Below, one piece after another: positions 7,104-14,314 of a stretch of 21,348 nucleotides of DNA. The first letter of the stretch is position 1; the number at the start of each line of letters is the position of its first letter. The DNA lies in NCBI GenBank assembly GCA_045538195.1, contig JAZSRA010000061.1:1-21348 (forward strand). The letters are read 5' to 3'. The stretch is from SVTX01 sp045538195. GTDB lineage: Bacteria; Bacillota; Clostridia; Oscillospirales; CAG-272. Both the position numbers and the translations under genes were made by a program. A model generated the notes under the pieces. That model was not told the origin of the DNA and made no database searches. It saw nothing but the letters and a program-made list of their open reading frames with translations.

Positions 7104-8096
7104 TTAGCTCGGCTTTTTCTTCTGACCGTTATTTCTTTTTTTGACAAAGACCGTTACGGTCAATACCGTAATGCCGGCAACGAGGCAGACCGACACAACC
7201 ACGGCTCCGATTATCTCCCCTGCGCTGACGATCTTCATAGGCTCGTCTTCCCAGACGGGACGAATCTGCGCGCCGTTCCTTGCCGCGTCAAAAAGCTCGT
7301 CAAGCGACTTTATCTCCGACGCGCCCGACGATACGTCCTGCCAGCCCCAAAGGAATTTTTCCTCGGTATTCTCGTACTTCGGCAGACCGTAGCCTACTAT
7401 GTATTTACTGTCAAGGGGATAGACCTTTACCGCAACGCAATCACCGACGGCGGGAGAGCCAAGCCTTGTGTTGGTGTTTCCCTCAATGGTATATACCTCA
7501 TCCTCGTCCGAAAAAAGAACGATTCCTACGTGGGAAGCATCAACCTTGATGCTTGGGTCGTTAACGTCTTTGAAAAATATAATATCTCCCGTCTTGGGGG
7601 CGTATCCTTGTTTTTCACGGTAAATTCCGTTTTCAATACACGCTTTGCGCCATTGCCAGCAGCTTCGGTAGGTTGCGGCGCTGCTCTGTCCGCTCTGCTC
7701 CTCGCTGACGCCCGCATGACGCAGACACCACGTAGCAAAGCTGGCACACCAGGAATATCCGTAGCTTACGCCGTTTCCCTGTCCGTTGTCAAGCTTTCCG
7801 AACAGAAGGTTATATTCAACGAAATCGCGGCTTCCGTTTTTGTTGTCTCCGCCAAGATCCACGTCACCGTCGCCCTCGTGATATGTGAGCTGCGAAAGCG
7901 CCACCGCCACCACGTCGATCGCCTGATCGCCGCCAAGCGAGACGTCTTTTAGGTTTTCGTAATATTCACCGTCTTTGTACGGCTCTGACATTTCATATAA
8001 GTCATCCGCCGCCACCACTTCGGGCGCAAGAAGTCCCGAGATGCCAAGAGAGATGCAGAGAGCCGCCGCCACCGCGACGATCTTTTTTATATCCAT
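7104..8096 (-). CDS. Exported CHAP-domain peptidoglycan hydrolase with C-terminal membrane anchor
   Basis: 330 aa. An N-terminal signal peptide (basic DIKK, hydrophobic core to about 24, cleavage near VVAA/DD at 30-31) is followed by a CHAP domain with the catalytic Cys in YSWCASFATWC (C117), His in DASHVGIV (H189) and a third polar residue in EGNTN (205-209). CHAP enzymes cut peptide bonds or the amide bond of peptidoglycan. A transmembrane helix at about 294-317 and a basic tail (KKRNNGQKKKPS) follow, so the enzyme is probably membrane-tethered, facing the wall. No SH3b, LysM or choline-binding repeats are present. The start at 8096 follows GGAG; the longer frame upstream runs over the promoter. 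Monocistronic. Confidence 0.88.
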   Translation of the reverse strand: MDIKKIVAVAAALCISLGISGLLAPEVVAADDLYEMSEPYKDGEYYENLKDVSLGGDQAIDVVAVALSQLTYHEGDGDVDLGGDNKNGSRDFVEYNLLFGKLDNGQGNGVSYGYSWCASFATWCLRHAGVSEEQSGQSSAATYRSCWQWRKACIENGIYREKQGYAPKTGDIIFFKDVNDPSIKVDASHVGIVLFSDEDEVYTIEGNTNTRLGSPAVGDCVAVKVYPLDSKYIVGYGLPKYENTEEKFLWGWQDVSSGASEIKSLDELFDAARNGAQIRPVWEDEPMKIVSAGEIIGAVVVSVCLVAGITVLTVTVFVKKRNNGQKKKPS

Positions 8097-8127
8097 TCTT
8101 TTTCTCCAAATACTTAAACTTGTTCTT

Positions 8128-8156
8128 ATTATACCATTTTTGCATTTTCTTGTCAA
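8128..8156 (-). promoter_or_regulatory. Sigma-A promoter of the CHAP gene
   Basis: On the minus strand TTGACA (8156-8151), a 17-base spacer and TATAAT (8133-8128) form a consensus promoter, with a short leader to the ATG at 8096. Confidence 0.88.
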
Positions 8157-8159
8157 TAA

Positions 8160-8173
8160 AATAAGCGCTTTCA
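8160..8173. promoter_or_regulatory. Possible CcpA (cre) site between CHAP and mgl genes
   Basis: TGAAAGCGCTTATT on the minus strand agrees with the degenerate cre consensus TGWAARCGYTWNCW at all but one position. It lies just upstream of the CHAP -35 and about 100 bases before mglB. Carbon-catabolite control of the sugar importer is a sensible but untested reading. Confidence 0.4.
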
Positions 8174-8242
8174 TGATAAGTAAAAATTTCTCACTAATTA
8201 ATATGCTCGTCCTGCACGATAATAGTAGTAAAACCAAAAAGT

Positions 8243-8258
8243 TTCGCAAAATTGCGAA
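8243..8258. promoter_or_regulatory. Palindrome in the mglB leader
   Basis: TTCGCAA-AA-TTGCGAA is a perfect 7-bp inverted repeat ending 3 bases before the ribosome site. It could be a repressor operator or an RNA hairpin next to the Shine-Dalgarno. No obvious consensus promoter for mglB was found in the gap from 8174 to 8242. Confidence 0.45.
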
Positions 8259-8273
8259 GGACAGGAGATTTTT

Positions 8274-9353
8274 ATGAAAAAGATCATCAGTTATATATTG
8301 ATCGCTTGCGCTCTTTTGAGCTTACCGATGTTTACCGTATCCTGCACCATGGGCGGCGGTCAGGCAGACGTTCACATCTTTTACTACACTTACAGTGACC
8401 CATTCATCTCAAACGTAAGACAGTCAATGGACAAACAGCTTTCCGACGCAGGTATCCGCTATCAGGATTACGACGGCAACGGCAACCAGACAACACAGAC
8501 CGAGCAGATCCAGACCGCCATCACCGCGGGAGCGAAGGCTATTATAGTTAATATTGTAAACACAGGCTCCGACGACGCGGCAAACGGCATCGTATCCCTC
8601 GCCAAGAACGCGGGTATTCCCGTCATCTTCTTTAACCGCGAGGTCTCCGACGCAGTAGTCAAGAGCTACGACAAGTGCGCCTTTGTAGGAACCGACGCAA
8701 AGGAGGCGGGTATTCTGCAGGGAGAGATGATCGGAGAATACGTGTCGAAAAACTTCTCTGAAATTGACATCAACGGCGACGGAAAGATCTCTTACGTCCT
8801 TTTCAAGGGTGAGGAGGGCAACAACGAGGCGATATACAGAACGCAGTACAGCGTTGAGGAAGCTAACAAGCTGCTTTCAAAGGCAGGAAAGCCTGCGCTC
8901 ACCTTTTACGACGCAGGTAACCCCAACAAGTATCTCGTTGACCGAAACGGTCAGTGGTCCGCGGCGGCGGCTAACGAATATATGACCACCGCTCTGACCT
9001 CTTACAACGAGAACAAGGGGAATATGATAGAGCTTGTCATCTGCAACAACGACGGCATGGCAGAGGGAGCTATTTCTGCTCTCAACTCCGCGGGCTACAA
9101 TACGGGTGCGGAAAAGAGCAGACAGATACCTGTTTTTGGAGTTGACGCCACCGCGGCGGCGGTCGATCTTATAAACAAAGGCAAAATGACCGGTACTATC
9201 AAGCAGGATTCGGCAGGACTTGCCGAGGCGGTGACCAAGATCGCGGCAAACTCGCTCGACGAGGGCAAAGCCATGAACGACGGTCTTGACGGCTACAACG
9301 TTGACGAAAACGTTTTCAAGGTCAGAATACCTTATTCCCAGTATCTGGGATAA
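8274..9353 (+). CDS. mglB: Galactose/methyl-galactoside ABC importer, substrate-binding lipoprotein (MglB-like)
   Basis: 359 aa. An N-terminal lipoprotein signal with lipobox TVSC puts the lipidated Cys at 24. The mature part is a type I periplasmic-binding fold. A calcium-binding loop, DINGDGKISYVLFKGEEG (165-182), has the EF-hand-like pattern of galactose/glucose-binding MglB. Further MglB-type motifs are VNIVNTGSDD (92-101), FFNRE (119-123) and NNDGMAEGAISAL, followed by FGVDATAAAVDLI. It would bind galactose or glucose outside the membrane and deliver it to the permease. The gene follows AGGAG and lies 27 bases before mglA. A possible cre site and a leader palindrome lie upstream. Confidence 0.9.
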   Translation: MKKIISYILIACALLSLPMFTVSCTMGGGQADVHIFYYTYSDPFISNVRQSMDKQLSDAGIRYQDYDGNGNQTTQTEQIQTAITAGAKAIIVNIVNTGSDDAANGIVSLAKNAGIPVIFFNREVSDAVVKSYDKCAFVGTDAKEAGILQGEMIGEYVSKNFSEIDINGDGKISYVLFKGEEGNNEAIYRTQYSVEEANKLLSKAGKPALTFYDAGNPNKYLVDRNGQWSAAAANEYMTTALTSYNENKGNMIELVICNNDGMAEGAISALNSAGYNTGAEKSRQIPVFGVDATAAAVDLINKGKMTGTIKQDSAGLAEAVTKIAANSLDEGKAMNDGLDGYNVDENVFKVRIPYSQYLG

Positions 9354-9380
9354 AAAATACCGAGAGGGCAGGGCATAAGT

Positions 9381-10883
9381 ATGCAAAAGAGATCAGATGT
9401 TTTACTGGAAATGAAGAATATATCCAAGAGCTTTCCCGGCGTCAAGGCGCTGGACGACGTTTCGCTCACGGTACGAAGCGGAACGGTACACGCGCTGATG
9501 GGTGAGAATGGAGCAGGAAAAAGCACGCTTATGAAATGTCTTTTCGGCATAAATTCGGGATTTAGCGGAGAGATATTTCTTGAGGGCAAGAGAGTTGCCT
9601 TCAAGAACCCCAAGGATGCTCTTGAAAACGGCGTGGCTATGGTGCATCAAGAGCTTAATCAGGCGACGAAACGCAACGTCATGGACAACATCTGGCTTGG
9701 CAGATATCCTACAAAACTTAGCTTTATAACGTCTGAGAGGGAGATGTATCGGCGAACCCGAAAGATTTTTGATTCCCTTGGCATCTCTACCGATCCGCGC
9801 ACCGTTATGAGTCGAATGTCGGTGGCAGAGAGACAGATGGTGGAGATCGCAAAGGCGGTGTCCTACGACGCGAAAATAATCGTGCTTGACGAGCCGACAA
9901 GCTCACTGACCGAGCGCGAGGTTGGGCATCTTTTCAAGATAATCGACACGCTCAAAAAGCGCGGCTGCGGCATCATCTATATCTCACACAAAATGGACGA
10001 GATACTAAAAATATCCGATGAGATCACGGTAATGCGCGACGGAAAGCATATCGCCACCGAAGCGGCGGGGGAGATGACTATGGAAAAGATAATCAAGCTT
10101 ATGGTAGGCAGAGAGCTGACCCAGATGTTCCCCGAAAAGACCAATACACCTGGTGACGTTCTTCTTCGAGTGGAAAATCTGTCTTCAAAGCACAATCACG
10201 TTGAGGACGTAAGCTTTTGTCTGCGTCGGGGCGAGATAGTAGGCTTGGCAGGTCTTGCGGGTGCGGGACGAACCGAGGTCATCGAAAATCTTTTCGGCAT
10301 ATCCGAGCGTCTTGGCGGCAGGCTCTATCTTGACGGAAAAGAGATCAGAAACCGTTCGCCCCGCGAATCTATCCGAAACGGTTTTGCGCTCCTGACCGAG
10401 GAGAGACGGGCAACCGGCATCTTCGGCAACCTTAACATCAGGGAAAACACCACTATATCAAGTCTTCGCAAGCATCTGAAGCTTGGCGTTCTGTCCGAAC
10501 GCTCGCGCCGCCGAGACACTGCTTGGTCTATCGGCGCGATGAATATCAAAACCGCTTCTCAGGAGACGGAAATAAGGCTTTTGTCGGGTGGAAACCAGCA
10601 AAAGGTGATCTTAGGCAGATGGCTTTTGACCGAACCCGAGATACTGATGCTCGACGAGCCGACGAGAGGTATTGACGTTGGCGCGAAGTTTGAGATATAT
10701 CAGCTTATCGACTCTCTCGCCGCCAAGGGGAAGGCGGTAATAGTCGTGTCCGGTGAGCTGCCCGAGCTGCTCGGCATCTGCGACCGCATCTACGTTATGT
10801 CGGGCGGCAAGATATCCGGCGAGGTCAACGCCAAGGACACCACCCAAGAGGAGATCATGACATTAGCCGCGAAGTATGTGTGA
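9381..10883 (+). CDS. mglA: Sugar ABC importer ATPase with two ABC domains (MglA-like)
   Basis: 500 aa, normal for the MglA/RbsA/XylG group. Domain 1 has Walker A GENGAGKST (41-49), a signature MSVAERQ (LSVA-type variant) and Walker B IIVLDEPTSSL. Domain 2 has the degenerate P-loop GLAGAGRTE, signature LSGGNQQKV and LMLDEPTRGIDVG. The degenerate second P-loop is normal for this family, so it is not a defect. It energises uptake of the sugar captured by MglB. The expected third gene, the MglC permease, is absent: after the stop codon come a hairpin, a tandem repeat and then an unrelated operon. The permease must be encoded elsewhere or the system is incomplete. Confidence 0.93.
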   Translation: MQKRSDVLLEMKNISKSFPGVKALDDVSLTVRSGTVHALMGENGAGKSTLMKCLFGINSGFSGEIFLEGKRVAFKNPKDALENGVAMVHQELNQATKRNVMDNIWLGRYPTKLSFITSEREMYRRTRKIFDSLGISTDPRTVMSRMSVAERQMVEIAKAVSYDAKIIVLDEPTSSLTEREVGHLFKIIDTLKKRGCGIIYISHKMDEILKISDEITVMRDGKHIATEAAGEMTMEKIIKLMVGRELTQMFPEKTNTPGDVLLRVENLSSKHNHVEDVSFCLRRGEIVGLAGLAGAGRTEVIENLFGISERLGGRLYLDGKEIRNRSPRESIRNGFALLTEERRATGIFGNLNIRENTTISSLRKHLKLGVLSERSRRRDTAWSIGAMNIKTASQETEIRLLSGGNQQKVILGRWLLTEPEILMLDEPTRGIDVGAKFEIYQLIDSLAAKGKAVIVVSGELPELLGICDRIYVMSGGKISGEVNAKDTTQEEIMTLAAKYV

Positions 10884-10892
10884 AGGAAGCGT

Positions 10893-10926
10893 GCGAGAAC
10901 CTTTTTTAAGAAAAAAAGGTTCTCGC
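10893..10926. terminator. Terminator-like palindrome after mglA (dispersed repeat copy R1)
   Basis: GCGAGAACCTTTTTT (10893-10907), loop AAG, then the complement. The T-tract lies inside the stem as in the sibling copies at 14105, 14722 and 16928. It is followed by CCAAAAAACCTTCAAG, matching the flank of those copies. Confidence 0.7.
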
Positions 10927-10936
10927 GCTCTCCAAA

Positions 10937-11047
10937 AAACCTTCAAGAAGGATAGTCGAAATTACAGACGCTTTATATCACTAAATGGTGAAAAACCTTG
11001 AATAAGGATAGTAATGGTTACAGTCGTATTATTTTATTGAATGGTAC
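10937..11047. repeat. Two imperfect ~56-bp tandem units
   Basis: The unit beginning AAACCTTCAAGAAGGATAGT at 10937 is repeated from 10993 (AAACCTTGAATAAGGATAGT). Both contain TTACAG..G and end AATGGT. No gene is visible in 10927-11168, and no remnant of a permease gene was recognised. Confidence 0.6.
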
Positions 11048-11101
11048 AGTGCAATAAATTGTAGAAATTATTACTCGCCTTATTTGAAGTTTTTGAAAAT
11101 T

Positions 11102-11134
11102 CTTAATAAACTTTTTCCAAAAGAGTTTATTAAG
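11102..11134. repeat. Palindrome upstream of the activase operon (dispersed repeat copy R2)
   Basis: CTTAATAAACT and AGTTTATTAAG form a perfect 11-bp stem, extended inward by the T-rich/A-rich arms. It is preceded by AAGTTTTTGAA, as is copy R4 at 14710. It sits 35 bases before the GTG start, so it could also shape the leader RNA. Confidence 0.55.
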
Positions 11135-11168
11135 TCGCCGAAGGCAAATAACACGAAAGGAGACCGAC

Positions 11169-11966
11169 GTGGCGAAAAACATATACGAACAAACGGGACG
11201 AATCTTTGATATTCAGAGATATTCGTTGCACGACGGTCCCGGAATCAGGACCATAGTATTTTTAAAGGGTTGCTATCTCCGTTGCAGATGGTGCTGCAAC
11301 CCCGAATCCCAGGAATACAAGATACAGGAAATGACCCGCGCGGGTAAAAAGGAAATAATGGGACGAGACGTGACCGTACAGGAGATCATGGACGAGATCG
11401 TCGGCGACCGCATATATTACGCTCGAAGCGGGGGCGGCTTGACCCTTTCGGGCGGCGAATGCATGGCTCAACCCGAGTTTGCAGAAGCACTTTTGCGAGC
11501 AACCCACGATTACGGTTTCACCACCGCCATCGAGACCACGGCTTTTGCCGACCGCGAAGTGGTAATGAGACTTCTGCCTCACGTTGACCACTTCTTGATG
11601 GACATCAAGCACATGGACAGCGTAAAGCACCTGGAATTTACATCTCGTCCCAACGAACTAATTCTCGAAAACGCTAAATATATCGCGGAAAACGCGCGCC
11701 ACTTGATAATCCGTGTTCCCGTAGTGCCGACCTTTAACGACACGCCTTCGGAGATCGCGGCGATCGCAAGATTTGCCGATTCTCTGCCGAACGTGACCGA
11801 AATGCACCTGCTTCCCTACCACAGATTGGGACAGGATAAGTACACGGGGCTTGGTCGAACCTATCTTATGGACGGCATTACACCGCCCACCGCCGACCAT
11901 ATGAATATGCTGCTCCAGGCGGCACAGAGCGCGTCAACAAAACTGCAAGTGCAGATCGGAGGATAA
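11169..11966 (+). CDS. Glycyl-radical-enzyme activating protein (radical SAM), short form
   Basis: 265 aa. The radical-SAM cluster motif CYLRCRWC (C35, C39, C42), then NPES, then SGGGLTLSGGE (87-97) for SAM binding, and a C-terminal YHRLGQDKY motif typical of PflA/CutD-type activases. They use SAM to place the radical on a glycyl-radical enzyme. The NPES motif fits activases of dehydratases and lyases rather than pyruvate formate-lyase. The ferredoxin-like insert with two extra clusters usual in that group is missing, replaced by a short linker (about 46-68). The GTG start is supported by AAAGGAG six bases upstream. The next gene starts 4 bases after the stop, with its ribosome site inside this gene. 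No partner glycyl-radical enzyme is in the window. Confidence 0.9.
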   Translation: MAKNIYEQTGRIFDIQRYSLHDGPGIRTIVFLKGCYLRCRWCCNPESQEYKIQEMTRAGKKEIMGRDVTVQEIMDEIVGDRIYYARSGGGLTLSGGECMAQPEFAEALLRATHDYGFTTAIETTAFADREVVMRLLPHVDHFLMDIKHMDSVKHLEFTSRPNELILENAKYIAENARHLIIRVPVVPTFNDTPSEIAAIARFADSLPNVTEMHLLPYHRLGQDKYTGLGRTYLMDGITPPTADHMNMLLQAAQSASTKLQVQIGG

Positions 11967-11970
11967 CCTT

Positions 11971-12342
11971 ATGTTAGAAAAGTTTGAATTTCAAGATAAA
12001 ATGCGAATAGTACAGGAGCTGGTACCGGGTCGTCAGATCACGCTTGCTCATATTATCGCAAATCCCGAACCGACACTTTACCAGAAGCTGGGTCTTGACC
12101 CCAAGCTCGACTACGAGCATGCGGCTATCGGTGTTCTTACCGTCAGCCCTGCAGAGACCGCGGTCATTACCGCTGATATCGCCCTCAAATCCTCGGGTGC
12201 GGATCTTGGATTTGTCGACCGTTTCTCGGGAACGCTCATCATTACGGGCAAGGTTTCAGAAGTCGAAGCTTCTTTCTCCGCTATTACCGAGTATTTCAGA
12301 AACGTTCTCAAATTCTCGGTTTGTGAAATGACAAGAACCTAA
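11971..12342 (+). CDS. eutS: Bacterial microcompartment shell protein, EutS/PduU type
   Basis: 123 aa, slightly longer than EutS/PduU (about 111-116) because of a short N-terminal extension. The conserved circularly permuted BMC fold is clear: MRIVQELVPGRQITLAHIIA near the N-terminus, AAIGVLTVSPAETAVITADIA (51-71) and GFVDRFSGTLIITGKVSEVEA (80-100), with the usual C-terminal CEMT. These proteins form hexameric tiles of ethanolamine, propanediol or glycyl-radical metabolosomes. It is coupled to both neighbours: its ribosome site lies in the activase gene, and its stop overlaps the GTPase start (TAATG). No pentamer vertex, other BMC-H tile, aldehyde dehydrogenase or alcohol dehydrogenase is present, so it must serve a compartment encoded elsewhere. 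Confidence 0.93.
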   Translation: MLEKFEFQDKMRIVQELVPGRQITLAHIIANPEPTLYQKLGLDPKLDYEHAAIGVLTVSPAETAVITADIALKSSGADLGFVDRFSGTLIITGKVSEVEASFSAITEYFRNVLKFSVCEMTRT

Positions 12343-12773
12343 TGAAAAAACTAATACTTATGGGGCGAGTTGCCGCAGGCAAGACAACGCTGACCCAAGC
12401 CTTAAAGGGCGAACAGCTCCACTATTGCAAAACGCAGTACATCAATTACATGGACACGATCATTGATACTCCCGGAGAGTATACCGAAGTTCACACGCTG
12501 GCGGCGGCTTTGGCGGTCTATTCCTATGAGGCGGACGTCATTGGTCTCGTGGTCAGCGCAAACGAACCCTTCTGCGTATTTCCGCCCAACTGTGTCCACC
12601 ATGTCAACCGTGACGTGATCGGCATTATTTCGGGCATCGATAAGGAAGACGCAAACGTTCCGCTTGCCGAAAGATGGCTCGAAAACTGCGGACTTATAAA
12701 GGAAAAAATATTTTACGTCAGCTCCTATACCCGCGAGGGACTTGACACTATAATCGATTATCTCAACCAATAA
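12342..12773 (+). CDS. eutP: EutP/PduV-family small GTPase of microcompartments
   Basis: 143 aa, family-typical length. G1 P-loop GRVAAGKTT (8-16), G3 DTPGEY (42-47), SGID at 97-100 at the usual (T/N)KxD base-recognition site, and a G5-like SSYT (127-130). EutP/PduV are Ras-like P-loop proteins associated with microcompartments; PduV localises to the compartment surface and affects its movement in the cell, and EutP has been linked to acetate kinase activity. The SGID variant in place of TKxD is worth noting for nucleotide choice. It is translationally coupled to the shell gene, and a micro-hairpin array follows without a classical T-tract terminator. Confidence 0.92.
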   Translation: MKKLILMGRVAAGKTTLTQALKGEQLHYCKTQYINYMDTIIDTPGEYTEVHTLAAALAVYSYEADVIGLVVSANEPFCVFPPNCVHHVNRDVIGIISGIDKEDANVPLAERWLENCGLIKEKIFYVSSYTREGLDTIIDYLNQ

Positions 12774-12921
12774 CTCGCCGAAGGCGAATATTACGCTTTG
12801 CTCTGCAAAGCATATAAGAATCTGCTTCGCAGAACCTTGTTGTTCACTGCGTTCACAACACTGCGCTACGCGCAATATCACGCCGCTTGCGGCATATCAC
12901 TGCGATGCTTGCATCGCCAAG
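12774..12921. repeat. Second micro-hairpin array (ATATCAC-linked), between eutP and parA
   Basis: Same repeat class as 1832-2072 but in the opposite orientation: ATATCAC linkers separate short hairpins such as TCTGCTTCGCAGA, GCCGCTTGCGGC, TGCGCTACGCGCA and GCGATGCTTGCATCGC. It contains no gene. No T-tract follows any hairpin, so transcription could continue into parA. Confidence 0.8.
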
Positions 12922-12930
12922 GGGGACAAT

Positions 12931-13722
12931 ATGTCTGTAACCAAAACCATTTGCTTCGCCAACAACAAGGGCGGAAGCGGCAAATCCACAACCTGCGCAA
13001 ACGTAGGATATTCAATGAGCATACTCGGCAAAAAGGTGCTTCTTATCGATGCCGATATGCAGATGAATCTCACTCTTCAATTCTTCGACGACGAGCAGTC
13101 CTTGGAAATGGCTAAAAGCCCAAAAAATCTCTACACGGGCATCGTTGAGCAGAAGGATCTTGCCGACTTCGTAGTCCACACCGAGTACGAAAATCTTGAT
13201 CTTATCCCCTCCTCCACCCTTATGAGCGGCATTGAGTTCCAGCTTTTCACCAAGTGGCAGAGAGAATTTATTCTCCGTCAGGGACTTAAAAGCATCAAGG
13301 AATCGGGCAAATATGACTACATACTCATCGACGCGCCCCCGACCCTCGGTTGTTGGGTAATGAACATTATGTGTGCGTCCGATTGGCTTATTATCCCCGT
13401 TGAGGCAAGCCCTTGGGGTCTTTTCGGACTTGCAAATATGTTTGAGTTCTACGAGCAGGTCAAGCTCATTTCTCCCAATCTTGATATTTTGGGTATTGCC
13501 ATCACCAAGGCAAGCGAAAGAAAGAACTACTTCAAGCAGACCGTTGAAACTCTTTCGAGCCTTGATAACGTAAGACTTCTCCAATCAATAATCAGAATCG
13601 ACTCTACTATCGAGTGGTCACAGGATAACAGTAAGCCGGTTATGGCTTATAAGAGAACAAGCCGCGCGGCTCAAGAATATATGGAAATGGCACAGGAGGT
13701 TATGAAATATGCCGATAGGTAA
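12931..13722 (+). CDS. ParA/MinD-family partitioning ATPase
   Basis: 263 aa. Deviant Walker A KGGSGKST (13-20) with the signature Lys K13, Walker A' region LLIDADMQMN (37-46; the usual DPQ is DMQ), and Walker B YILIDAPP (130-137). ParA ATPases bind nucleoid DNA as ATP dimers and move or space plasmids, chromosomes, chemoreceptor clusters or carboxysomes, guided by a small partner that triggers hydrolysis. No ParB/KorB-type DNA-binding gene or parS site is seen. Instead the next frame, overlapping by 14 bases, encodes a basic low-complexity protein. The gene is preceded by the micro-hairpin array and microcompartment genes, so its cargo may be a microcompartment. The ATG follows GGGGG. The assignment to ParA is firm; the cargo is inference. 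Confidence 0.93.
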   Translation: MSVTKTICFANNKGGSGKSTTCANVGYSMSILGKKVLLIDADMQMNLTLQFFDDEQSLEMAKSPKNLYTGIVEQKDLADFVVHTEYENLDLIPSSTLMSGIEFQLFTKWQREFILRQGLKSIKESGKYDYILIDAPPTLGCWVMNIMCASDWLIIPVEASPWGLFGLANMFEFYEQVKLISPNLDILGIAITKASERKNYFKQTVETLSSLDNVRLLQSIIRIDSTIEWSQDNSKPVMAYKRTSRAAQEYMEMAQEVMKYADR

Positions 13723-14095
13723 GGACAGTATCACAAAAAGAGTGGCAAAGACCACAGACGAAGAAAAGATCGCTCCCGAGCTGGTAGCTACCACTGCGGC
13801 AGCTCCCGTAGCAAAGGCACCCGCGAAGAAGTCGACGTCTACCGCAAAAAAGACCGCTACGACTTCCACCGAGAAGAAGACCGCTTCCGCCAAAAAGCCT
13901 GCGGCTAAAAAGACCGCTTCCAAGGCAAAGACCGTCACGGAAACGCTTACTCCTCCCACAGAGACTCCCGTAGTCGAGACCGCAGTTCTTGCCAACGTCT
14001 CACCCGAGACCGTTGCCGCAGTTATCGGTCACAAAGAAGACGAAAAGTACGAAAAGGTGCAGATCGGTCAAAAAATGCCTGATTTTCTTTTATAA
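13709..14095 (+). CDS. Lys/Ala/Thr-rich disordered protein, putative ParA partner
   Basis: 128 aa in three parts. A basic N-terminus MPIGKDSITKRVAKTT resembles, in character only, the short Lys/Arg-bearing peptides with which ParB, McdB and similar partners stimulate ParA. The middle (about 28-90) is low-complexity AKK/KKT repeats like histone H1 tails, likely to bind DNA or RNA and to be unfolded. The C-terminus (about 100-128) is more ordered and acidic, then ends with the hydrophobic tail QKMPDFLL, a possible docking peptide. AGGAGG lies 9 bases before the ATG inside parA, and the genes overlap by 14 bases, indicating coupled synthesis. No named family is assigned. A general nucleoid-associated role is an alternative. 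Confidence 0.8.
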   Translation: MPIGKDSITKRVAKTTDEEKIAPELVATTAAAPVAKAPAKKSTSTAKKTATTSTEKKTASAKKPAAKKTASKAKTVTETLTPPTETPVVETAVLANVSPETVAAVIGHKEDEKYEKVQIGQKMPDFLL

Positions 14096-14104
14096 GATTT
14101 ATTT

Positions 14105-14150
14105 GTGTGGATGAGAAAACTTTTTAAGAAAAAAGTTTTCTCATCCACAC
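14105..14150. terminator. Long perfect hairpin after the parA pair (dispersed repeat copy R3)
   Basis: A perfect 21-bp stem (14105-14125 with 14130-14150) carries TTTTT/AAAAA next to a 4-base loop. It is followed by CACCCCACC and TTTCAAAAACCATTCAAAA, matching the flanks of R1, R4 and R5. It probably ends the parA transcript. Confidence 0.75.
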
Positions 14151-14235
14151 CCCACCTCTTTCAAAAACCATTCAAAAAATTAATAGCGATATTTGATTAA
14201 ACGAAGAAGATTTTCTTCGTTTTTTCTATTTTATA

Positions 14236-14264
14236 TTGACAAATCTGTAAACCCGTGTTATAAT
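14236..14264 (+). promoter_or_regulatory. Consensus sigma-A promoter of the metal-resistance module
   Basis: TTGACA (14236-14241), a 17-base spacer, TATAAT (14259-14264): a full match to consensus, as expected for a promoter held off by a repressor. Confidence 0.9.
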
Positions 14265-14275
14265 CAAAACAACAG

Positions 14276-14291
14276 TTGAACAATTATTCAA
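14276..14291. promoter_or_regulatory. ArsR/SmtB-type operator
   Basis: TTGAA-N6-TTCAA, an inverted repeat of the TGAA-N6-TTCA class used by ArsR/SmtB/CadC repressors. It covers the start of the transcript, just after the -10 box and 24 bases before the repressor ATG, so autoregulation is likely. Confidence 0.7.
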
Positions 14292-14314
14292 TTATATTGA
14301 CAAGGAGGCATATA

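Noticed and set aside
7065..7952. A 295-aa open frame opposite the CHAP gene
   Set aside because: It has no ribosome site or family motifs and overlaps the strong terminator; the CHAP frame on the other strand has a signal peptide and catalytic residues.
10225..10300. Second P-loop of MglA as an inactivating mutation
   Set aside because: GLAGAGRTE is the normal degenerate form in the MglA/RbsA family.
12931..13722. parA as part of a plasmid or chromosome partition system
   Set aside because: There is no ParB-like DNA-binding gene, no parS-type inverted repeat and no replication gene nearby.
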